Under the pieces are notes generated by a model, which was given only the letters and a program-made list of their open reading frames with translations, had not been told where the DNA came from and did no database searches. A stretch of DNA of 64,000 bases from Fibrobacter sp. (GTDB lineage: Bacteria > Fibrobacterota > Fibrobacteria > Fibrobacterales > Fibrobacteraceae). Shown piece by piece: positions 1-6,498 of this stretch (positions are counted from its first letter, which is position 1; the number at the start of each line of letters is the position of its first letter). The position numbers and the translations under genes are program-made. The DNA is taken from positions 1 to 64,000 of the forward strand of contig NZ_JAFWOM010000043.1 of the NCBI RefSeq assembly GCF_017545445.1, in the 5' to 3' direction.

Positions 1-143
1 ATCCTCTTTCAAGCCCTTTCTTGATAACGGCTTTTGAGCCACAATAAAAGCATTTTTTTTGTCATATAACAAAAATATCCCTCAAAGCCTGTAGCCATAA
101 GGGATAGAAACGATTTTAGGTCTCCAAATGACACTTAAGCCTT

Positions 144-1601
144 TTAATGTAAAGAATCGAACGTTGCCTTGTAAACCTTGTTGCCGTCGGGCATGAAGGT
201 CGGTATTTCGACTGAAACTACACCTAAAAGATTCGCTGCGAACATATAAGGAGCGATTACATTATGCGTGGGTTTTTCCCATTCGGGCAGTGCGTAATAA
301 AGATCGAATGTCTCGCCCTTTGCTTTGCTTGCCGTCATGAAACCGAACAAAGCGTGTTCAAAGCTGTGTAATGATGTTTTCCAGTTGTGGGCTTTAGGAT
401 AACGAATTATGGGTTCGTTCGTTGCCCCGTCGACATAATGCCAAATTTCGCCATTTTCTTTGTCCACCATGTAATTGAACCAGTATTTGTGGGTATTGTT
501 CAGATATTCATAGTATGAAGGATCGTGGATGGCGAGAATTTCTGCGGCTTGGTCGAGTTCTGCAAGAATCCACCATTCCTTGTCCTTGTCAAGTTCATTG
601 TCTTTGACAAATCGTCTTGCCCATGAACCGTTTTCTTTCAAATAGGCGTGCTTTAAAATCTTGTCGATTTTTTGTCTTGCAAATTGGATGTAGAACGGGT
701 CACCGAGCAATTCGCCAACTTTCAAAATGACCCAGAATGTCTTGACGGAATGGCCAAAATCGGTATGGTCTGTACCAAGCTGCATGGAATGGGCATCGCT
801 GTCAACGCCCCAGAAGAATTCATAGCGTTCGCTGTAGAACTGCGTGATGAGAATGTCCACGATTTTCTTCATGTCTTGCTTCCACTGCGACTTGAACGGT
901 TCGGGCAGTGTTGGCGTGAGCATGAGCATATAGGCGTAAAGCTGGTCGAGTTGAGCCACAATTTGGACTTCGGAATCTTTCAGATAGCGAGGTTTCCATG
1001 TCAAGTAGCCCTTTGCGTCATCCATATAGACGTTGAAAATAAAATCTTTCAACTGAATTATACGGTACAGGACTGTTTTGTCTCGTGTCAAGAAGTAATA
1101 CATTCCGAGACCCGTCAGACCGTAGGCCAAGTCTTGGCTTGTTCTCGCTTTATAATCCTTGTCGAATTCACCGCCGTTAATACCTTTGGTCACATGCATC
1201 CCGTAGTTGCCGTCGAATGCTTGCATCAGTGCCAAAGCTCCCTTGCGGCATACTTCAAGGTAATGCTTGTTTCCTGTCATGTGGAATGCAATCCCGAAAG
1301 CGTAGGTGAGGCGGGAATGCGCTCTCATATAAATATTTTGCGGATCGACTAATCCGTTTGTATCAGTTGCTTTTTTGTCTGTAGCGGCCTTAAATTCAGG
1401 TGGCCAATCCTTAGGATCTTCAGGAAGAAGGTGGCCTTCATTTGTAATGTAGGTCCGGAAAAATCCATCATCGGCATTTGTGATTTCGGGTTTGTCCCAG
1501 AACTTCATCAAATCATGAACAACATGATTTTTCCATGTTTCTGGCGAAATTGCGTTTTTGAGCAATTCGTCAACATTGAATCCTTTTTCACTTATTTTCA
1601 T
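144..1601 (-). CDS. AGE-family (N-acylglucosamine 2-epimerase / cellobiose 2-epimerase-like) protein
   Basis: 485 residues, no signal peptide, so probably cytoplasmic. The sequence reads as an (alpha/alpha)6 barrel of the AGE superfamily: an MRAHSRLTYAF motif near residue 92, FGHSVKTFW with His284 (compare GHxxEW in AGE enzymes), WWILAELDQAAE near 343 and HSFEHALFGF with His412 and His416. Family members epimerise or isomerise sugars such as N-acylglucosamine, cellobiose or mannose; the substrate here cannot be read from sequence. A cellobiose/mannose role would suit a cellulose degrader but is inference. The start ATG lies inside the upstream DJ-1-like gene (14 bp overlap, different frame), so the two are probably translationally coupled. 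The length is somewhat above the usual 390-430, with extra sequence near the N-terminus. Confidence 0.72.
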   Translation of the reverse strand: MKISEKGFNVDELLKNAISPETWKNHVVHDLMKFWDKPEITNADDGFFRTYITNEGHLLPEDPKDWPPEFKAATDKKATDTNGLVDPQNIYMRAHSRLTYAFGIAFHMTGNKHYLEVCRKGALALMQAFDGNYGMHVTKGINGGEFDKDYKARTSQDLAYGLTGLGMYYFLTRDKTVLYRIIQLKDFIFNVYMDDAKGYLTWKPRYLKDSEVQIVAQLDQLYAYMLMLTPTLPEPFKSQWKQDMKKIVDILITQFYSERYEFFWGVDSDAHSMQLGTDHTDFGHSVKTFWVILKVGELLGDPFYIQFARQKIDKILKHAYLKENGSWARRFVKDNELDKDKEWWILAELDQAAEILAIHDPSYYEYLNNTHKYWFNYMVDKENGEIWHYVDGATNEPIIRYPKAHNWKTSLHSFEHALFGFMTASKAKGETFDLYYALPEWEKPTHNVIAPYMFAANLLGVVSVEIPTFMPDGNKVYKATFDSLH

Positions 1602-2223
1602 TATTGTTTACCTCGTATGTTTCGATTATTTTGTTGCAATAAATGTCCAAGTCTGCGGCAGACCTTCCAGTGACCAAGTCTCTGTCTGCATAAACGTGCG
1701 ATTCGTCAGGAACAAATTCTGCTCCTGCGTTCAATACGTCCGAAAGTACGACAGTGTGGCATATCACTTTACGCCCTTTCAAAAGTTCTGGACATGGAGT
1801 CATAAACCATAGCGCATGGCAAAGAAACCCTTTGACAATCGCTGGGTTCATCATAGCGCTAGCCATAAATCTGACGGCGGACGGTGAGCGAATTTCTTCA
1901 GGACTTCCAAGATTTCCCATGGGTGGAATTTCGCGCAGACGACAGGCAACGTAATTTGCGGCGCACAGTACAATGGCGTAATCATTGGGATTTGCGTCGA
2001 CAACGTCTTTGCAAACGGTCAACGTTTCTGGCATTTTACCAGGTTCCGTTACGTCGCTGACGATAACTCTTTCGCCTTGTCCCCAAAGATACGTCAGCAG
2101 TTCAACTTCTGCTCCCAATTCACCGAAAAAGGATTGGTATTTTCTTATTTCGTCAGGAATGTATTCTGTTTCAACTAGAACAGCAATTTTTTTCCCTGCG
2201 AGTATATGCTTCTCAGGTATCAC
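1588..2223 (-). CDS. DJ-1/PfpI family protein (class I glutamine amidotransferase-like)
   Basis: 211 residues. Features of the DJ-1/PfpI fold: an early KKIAVLVETEY strand with a conserved Glu (about 18), the nucleophile-elbow segment GFLCHALWF with Cys135-His136, and a C-terminal stretch LLKGRKVICHT followed by LNAGAEFV and DLVTGRSAADL, typical of PfpI and YhbO-like proteins. Family members include deglycases, chaperones and proteases of small molecules; the specific activity is unknown. The start is GTG, preceded at 3 nt by GGGGAG, since no in-frame ATG is near. First gene of a two-gene unit with the AGE-family enzyme; the pairing suggests a role in handling reactive sugars or carbonyls, which is inference only. 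Confidence 0.75.
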   Translation of the reverse strand: MIPEKHILAGKKIAVLVETEYIPDEIRKYQSFFGELGAEVELLTYLWGQGERVIVSDVTEPGKMPETLTVCKDVVDANPNDYAIVLCAANYVACRLREIPPMGNLGSPEEIRSPSAVRFMASAMMNPAIVKGFLCHALWFMTPCPELLKGRKVICHTVVLSDVLNAGAEFVPDESHVYADRDLVTGRSAADLDIYCNKIIETYEVNNNENK

Positions 2224-2407
2224 GAGCTCCCCTTGTGATTTTTGTAAATAAAGAATTTTATTTTGTATGTCGTAAATATATTCTATTCAAAGTAATAATT
2301 ACAACGTATAAATATAACAACAACTTATAAATTTAGTTTCATGTAAACAAAATATTTTCAATTTAGGGCGTTAATTGTGATTTTTCATCGACTGTTAATC
2401 AGATTGT

Positions 2408-2423
2408 TGTGATTGGAATCACC
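2408..2423. promoter_or_regulatory. CRP/FNR-type palindrome in the divergent intergenic region
   Basis: TGTGA-N6-TCACC with a perfect GTGATT/AATCAC inverted repeat. It matches the CRP consensus TGTGA-N6-TCACA at 9 of 10 positions. It lies between the divergent DJ-1-like gene and nrdR, 185 bp and 161 bp from their starts. The remainder of the 361-bp gap (2224-2584) is AT-rich and shows no other gene; the nrdR -10 element is annotated separately. Confidence 0.4.
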
Positions 2424-2572
2424 TCTTGTTGCAATGATGACTATGCTAATTGCGGTAAGTGCTTGCATCTATATATGAACTTTTCTGTCCGCTGTGTGCG
2501 AAAAAATTGCAAAATAATCTCCCATATAGACATAATTTTATTGCATTTTTTCCCTACATTAAATAAAAAAGC

Positions 2573-2578
2573 TATATT
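2573..2578 (+). promoter_or_regulatory. Candidate -10 element of nrdR
   Basis: TATATT ends 6 nt before the nrdR ATG (2585). A normal -10 to start distance would place transcription initiation at the start codon, giving a leaderless mRNA. No clear -35 is seen and there is no Shine-Dalgarno sequence. Confidence 0.45.
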
Positions 2579-2584
2579 CATGGC

Positions 2585-3028
2585 ATGATTTGTCCATTTT
2601 GCAAAAGTGATAACGATAAGGTGGTCGATAGCCGCGTGAGTGGCTCATCAATTCGTCGTCGTAGGGAATGCTGTAATTGCGGTCGCCGTTTTACGACCCG
2701 TGAGTACGTCGAATTGCAACCGCTGACCGTAATCAAGCGTAGCGGAGAACGTGAACCGTTCCAACGCGAAAAGCTTTTGCGTGGTATTATGAACTCTTGC
2801 AAAAAGCGTCCGGTGTCCATAGACGATATTGAACAGCTTGCAACACGCGTTGAGAATTCGTTGCAGATGTCGGAAGGTTTTGAAGTGGGTTACGATCAAA
2901 TTGGCAATCTTGTCATGCAAGAACTCAAAAAACTCGATGCTGTTGCTTACGTCCGCTTTGCTTCTATTTACCGCGAATTTAAAGAAGTGGGCGAGTTCGT
3001 CGATCAAATCAAGACATTGGACAAGTAG
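2585..3028 (+). CDS. nrdR: Transcriptional repressor NrdR
   Basis: 147 residues, the usual NrdR length. The N-terminus carries the zinc ribbon with C3-x2-C6 and C29-x2-C32, then the basic RRRREC segment and GRRFTTRE. An ATP-cone domain follows from about residue 47 to 137 (VIKRSGEREPFQREKL, ending in AYVRFASIYREF). NrdR senses dATP/ATP through this cone and represses ribonucleotide reductase genes by binding NrdR boxes. No nrd gene is in this window, so it acts in trans. The ATG at 2585 begins exactly at the conserved MxCPFC motif; the ATG at 2580 is out of frame. Confidence 0.96.
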   Translation: MICPFCKSDNDKVVDSRVSGSSIRRRRECCNCGRRFTTREYVELQPLTVIKRSGEREPFQREKLLRGIMNSCKKRPVSIDDIEQLATRVENSLQMSEGFEVGYDQIGNLVMQELKKLDAVAYVRFASIYREFKEVGEFVDQIKTLDK

Positions 3029-3030
3029 AG

Positions 3031-3047
3031 CGGCGCAGAGCGCCTTT
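3031..3047 (+). terminator. Short hairpin just after nrdR
   Basis: GGCGC-AGA-GCGCC stem (3032-3044) followed by only three T residues, three bases past the nrdR stop. Weak as an intrinsic terminator. The rest of the 241-bp gap to 3269 holds short degenerate repeats of GACCTCA/AAAGCG type and no gene. Confidence 0.3.
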
Positions 3048-3269
3048 GGGGTTTGGGCTATGAGGACGCTTGCTATGCAAGCTTTGTGGTATGGGCAAAA
3101 GTAAAAAGAAACGCATCTGCAAAGAAATCTGTGTAAGAAAATTTTCGGATCACTTTGACAGGCTTTGTGCATTGCAATTTTTTGATGACAACGCAAGCTT
3201 TGATACCCCAAAGCGAAGCGACCTCAAAGCGCTTTAGCGCGACCTCATACCTCATAGCTGCGGTTTCAT

Positions 3270-4322
3270 ATGATTTATAAATACGCTGATCTTTTAAATT
3301 CTGCATTTTCCAAGCGTTCTTCGCTGTTTTCTGTCACAGACGCTTATCGCGTTGTAAACGGTGTAGCCGATGGCTTTCCAGGGCTTACGATTGATAAGTT
3401 TGGCGACCGTTACCAGATGCAGTTTTTTGGACCGGAGCTTTTGCAAAGTCGTCGTAAAATTGTCGAAGCTGTTGTTGAATGCTTCAATCCCATTTGCGTT
3501 GTCGTGAAGGAACGCCTTTCTAGTGCAGGGCGTTCGCTTGAAAATGCTCCGATGGATGTTGTAATCGGTTCGCGCGATGATGCTGTGGGCATTGTGCATG
3601 AAGGTCTTGCTAAGTTCCATGTGGATCTGATGGATACGATTAATCCGGGACTGTTCCTTGATATGCGGCATGTCCGTCTCGAAGTTGAAGAACGCTTCCG
3701 TGCGATGTCTGACTCGTCTTTGTCTGCAATTTCTGCATCCTCGACGCCTCTCGAAACTCCAAATGCTTCTCCGGCGAATTGCGAAACTGCGAATACTGGC
3801 TTTCGTTTTTTGAATTTGTTCAGTTATACGTGCAGCTTCTCGGTGCATGCTCGATTGGGGGGCGCTGCTGTGGCTACAAACGCCGATATCAGCGGGAAAA
3901 TTCTTGACAAGGGTCGTGAAAATTATGCGCTGAACGGCCTCGATTTGCGACCGGGAGAATTTTTCCGTGGCAACGCCATCGAGTATGTGCGTTGGGCTAA
4001 AAAGAAGGGACTCCGCTTTGATGGTATTGTGCTCGATCCGCCGAGTTTTGCGCGTTTCAAGGGCTTTAACTTCAATGTGCGTGAACACTTGATGCCGTTA
4101 GTCGCCGAATGTGCGGAACTCCTGAATCCGCATGGATTCTTTATGGTGAGTTCCAATTACAGTGAATTTAACTTGTCCGCTTTTTCGCGTGATGTCCTCG
4201 CCGCTGTTGCTTCTATTCATTCGCAAGCGAAAACATCATGGAAAAAATCTCAGGATATAGACTTTGTCGGTAGCGGCTTGACTAAGGATTCTTGCTTAGT
4301 TGCGACGATGGTTGAGGTTTGA
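3270..4322 (+). CDS. Class I SAM-dependent rRNA methyltransferase, RlmI/RlmK-like, without PUA domain
   Basis: 350 residues. The catalytic half matches the RlmI/YccW family: SAM-binding LNLFSYTCSFSVHA (residues 181-194), an acidic residue at the end of the next strand (NAD, 204-206), and LDPPSF (255-260). These enzymes methylate cytosine of 23S rRNA. Oddities: the N-terminal PUA domain of RlmI (about 70 residues) is absent, the protein starting near the EEHE-like linker fold; and a Ser/Thr/Pro/Asn-rich insertion of about 32 residues (147-178) separates the RNA-binding part from the Rossmann core. The start ATG at 3270 has no Shine-Dalgarno and is the first in-frame candidate. The exact target base is not predictable. 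Confidence 0.8.
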   Translation: MIYKYADLLNSAFSKRSSLFSVTDAYRVVNGVADGFPGLTIDKFGDRYQMQFFGPELLQSRRKIVEAVVECFNPICVVVKERLSSAGRSLENAPMDVVIGSRDDAVGIVHEGLAKFHVDLMDTINPGLFLDMRHVRLEVEERFRAMSDSSLSAISASSTPLETPNASPANCETANTGFRFLNLFSYTCSFSVHARLGGAAVATNADISGKILDKGRENYALNGLDLRPGEFFRGNAIEYVRWAKKKGLRFDGIVLDPPSFARFKGFNFNVREHLMPLVAECAELLNPHGFFMVSSNYSEFNLSAFSRDVLAAVASIHSQAKTSWKKSQDIDFVGSGLTKDSCLVATMVEV

Positions 4323-4429
4323 CTCTCGGCTATGGGGTATGGGCTCGGTCGCCTGCAGCTCCCTCTGGGGGATGGGCTATTGTAATAAGAAGTGCTCAAA
4401 GCCTTGCAGAGCAAAGCGACCTCAAACCC

Positions 4430-4525
4430 CATCGTCACTGGATCCTTCGCGTAGCTCAGGATGACGCTTCCAATAGCCTACAGCCTCTGTCCACTAATCA
4501 CTAACCGCTGCCTACTGCCTACTCT
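4430..4525. repeat. Dispersed intergenic repeats, families A and B
   Basis: 4430-4470 is an inverted copy of the repeat family containing GGATCCTTCGC and TCAGGATGAC. 4488-4525 holds CACTAATCACTAACC followed by CTGCCTACTGCCTACT, the second dispersed family, and runs over the stop codon of the minus-strand sigma-54 regulator at 4519. The 196-bp convergent gap 4323-4518 contains no gene. Confidence 0.6.
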
Positions 4526-6114
4526 TCTCCGCCATCAATGGCTATTTTTAGCTCTTTTAGCTTGCGCCACAGCGTTGCACGGCTGATTCCGAGTCGCTTG
4601 CAGACTTCCGTCTTGTTTCCCTTGCACACACTCAAGGCATGCAGAATATGCCTACGTTCCATCTCTTCCAGCGAGAGAATTTCTTCTTCGACGACTTCCG
4701 TATTGATTGGCGTTGTATTGTTCGTTAAATACTTTGTCGGGTTATGTGACAATAGCCCGGCGTTGTCCGTCTTGCCTGTAATGGGGACAAATTGTATAGG
4801 CTTTCCGATAGGATTGTCGATGGACTTTTCCGCTTCCTCGGCTTCATCATCGTTGTTTCGTGTGAAAGTTTCTGAAACAACGTTGTTCTGAACAAAATCA
4901 TCGTTTGTTGCATTCTCGTTGTAGCCATTCAAGTGCGGTATTGCGACCGTTTTTTCACGGGCTTCTTCTTGAACATGCTCGGGCAAGTCTTCGAGTTTGA
5001 TGATCCCGCCTTCCGAAAGCACTATGGCGTGCTCCATGATGTTTTCGAGTTCGCGGATGTTGCCGGGGTAGGGGTATTTTGACAATGCGTAAAGAGCTGC
5101 CGGTTCGAGGTCGTGGATCTCTTTGCCCTGTGCTTCTTTATTCTTTAAAATAAAGTAACGAATTAGATTGGGGATGACCGGTTTGCGTTCCCTGAGCGGA
5201 GGCAATTGCAAGTGGAATGTATTCAAACGGTAGTAAAGGTCTTCGCGGAACCGGCCCTCGTGCATGGCTTTTTGCAAATCGCGGTTTGTGGCTGCGATAA
5301 TGCGGATGTCGAGGTAGCGGGCTTCGGTTTCGCCCACACGCCTAATTTCATGACTTTGCAGAAAACGTAAAAGCTTGACTTGCGTTGCCAGTGAAAGTTC
5401 GCCCACTTCGTCTAAGAACAACGTTCCGCCGTTTGCGGATTCGAACAAACCTTTCTTGTCGGCGGTCGAACCTGTGTAAGAACCCTTCTTGCTGCCGAAG
5501 AGTTCGCTTTCCACAAGGTTTTCGGGGATGGCGCCGCAGTTGACTGGCACAAACGGTTCGCTTGCGCGCTTGCTGTAGCGGTGAACGACATTCGCCAAAA
5601 ACTCCTTGCCTGAGCCAGACTCGCCGGTTATAAGCAAACTGCTATTGGTCGGTGCGACTTTATATACAGTTTTTAAAATCTTCCGCATCTCGGGCGTGTC
5701 GCCGAGAAGGCTATCCAACACTTGGGATTCCATGAGTTGTGTGTTGGATTTGTTCTGTTGTTGTGCCTGAGTTTTACGTGCTGTATTTTCGAGAAGCGAC
5801 AATGTAATGGGCTTCTTCAAAAAACTGCTTGCACCACGCGTGATTGCGCTAGCTGCTCCCTGCCAGTTGCGATCATCGCATAGTACAAATATTTCGATAC
5901 CGGGTTGACGTTCCTTGAGGTAGCTGATCATGTCCATGTTGTCGAGCATCAAAAAAGGAACCTCGATAAACGCAAGGTCTATCGACGTCTTTTTTACTAA
6001 AGGCATCAAGGTCTTTTCGTCGGAGCAGACATAGAGGTTCGTTCCGGCAACCGACCAGTTGCGCTGTAGCTCATCGACAAATTTCCGATCAAAATCAGCG
6101 ATCAGGATATTCAT
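4519..6114 (-). CDS. Sigma-54-dependent transcriptional activator with degenerate receiver (NtrC family)
   Basis: 531 residues in three domains. The receiver (1-115) has the acidic pair D7/D9 and K101 but Glu51 where the phospho-Asp should be (DLAFIEVPF), so normal phosphorylation is unlikely and Glu may mimic the active state. The AAA+ domain (135-365) has Walker A GESGSGKE (164-171), Walker B LFLDEVGE (233-240) and an arginine-finger region REDLYYRLN. The sigma-54 contact loop is GSYTGS (211-216) instead of GAFTGA. A Fis-type helix-turn-helix ends the protein (about 482-527; GNKTEVCKRLGISRATLWRKL). A roughly 95-residue Asn/Thr/Glu-rich linker precedes it. The start follows the response regulator by 9 bp, so it is the last gene of a kinase-receiver-activator operon. 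Confidence 0.93.
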   Translation of the reverse strand: MNILIADFDRKFVDELQRNWSVAGTNLYVCSDEKTLMPLVKKTSIDLAFIEVPFLMLDNMDMISYLKERQPGIEIFVLCDDRNWQGAASAITRGASSFLKKPITLSLLENTARKTQAQQQNKSNTQLMESQVLDSLLGDTPEMRKILKTVYKVAPTNSSLLITGESGSGKEFLANVVHRYSKRASEPFVPVNCGAIPENLVESELFGSKKGSYTGSTADKKGLFESANGGTLFLDEVGELSLATQVKLLRFLQSHEIRRVGETEARYLDIRIIAATNRDLQKAMHEGRFREDLYYRLNTFHLQLPPLRERKPVIPNLIRYFILKNKEAQGKEIHDLEPAALYALSKYPYPGNIRELENIMEHAIVLSEGGIIKLEDLPEHVQEEAREKTVAIPHLNGYNENATNDDFVQNNVVSETFTRNNDDEAEEAEKSIDNPIGKPIQFVPITGKTDNAGLLSHNPTKYLTNNTTPINTEVVEEEILSLEEMERRHILHALSVCKGNKTEVCKRLGISRATLWRKLKELKIAIDGGEE

Positions 6115-6123
6115 CTTACGCGA

Positions 6124-6498
6124 TTACGTATGGCTCTTGATAATCTCGTCAACCTTGGTTCGCAACTGCTGGAGATCCAGCGGTTTGCTGAATATAGCTG
6201 CAACATCGAAATGCTGGGCCGTTGCCAAATAGTCTTCGGCAGAGGTACGTCCACCACCGCTAATCGCTATGATGCGGTCGCTTAATCCCATGCGGCGCAA
6301 ATCAAGAATTACTTCAAAGCCGTCACCCTCCGGCATAATGATATCCGTGATAATAATATCGTACGTATTCTTCTGATAGAGCGACTTTGCTTTCTTACCA
6401 TTGCATGCAGTATCGACAGAGTAACCTTTCAATTCCAGGGCGGACTTCAACATGAGGTTCAACTGAGCGTCATCGTCAATAATGAGTATTGTAGACAT
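6124..6498 (-). CDS. Stand-alone response regulator receiver (CheY-like)
   Basis: 124 residues from the ATG at 6498. That start is chosen because it forms a TAATG overlap with the kinase stop and is preceded by GGAGG at 4 nt; an upstream in-frame start would add 11 residues inside the kinase. The single receiver domain is intact: acidic triplet D8-D10, phosphoacceptor D52 (IIITDIIMPEGDG), ISG with Ser at the T/S position, and FSKPL with the conserved Lys. No output domain. It probably takes phosphate from the adjacent kinase and signals by protein contact, possibly to the next gene product, whose receiver lacks the aspartate. Confidence 0.93.
   Translation of the reverse strand: MSTILIIDDDAQLNLMLKSALELKGYSVDTACNGKKAKSLYQKNTYDIIITDIIMPEGDGFEVILDLRRMGLSDRIIAISGGGRTSAEDYLATAQHFDVAAIFSKPLDLQQLRTKVDEIIKSHT

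Noticed and set aside
1..143. Possible gene at the left edge
   Set aside because: Only an 18-codon minus-strand frame and A/T runs; nothing supportable.
4319..4504. 61-residue plus-strand frame
   Set aside because: Composed of dispersed repeat DNA between convergent genes; no ribosome-binding site or homologous pattern.
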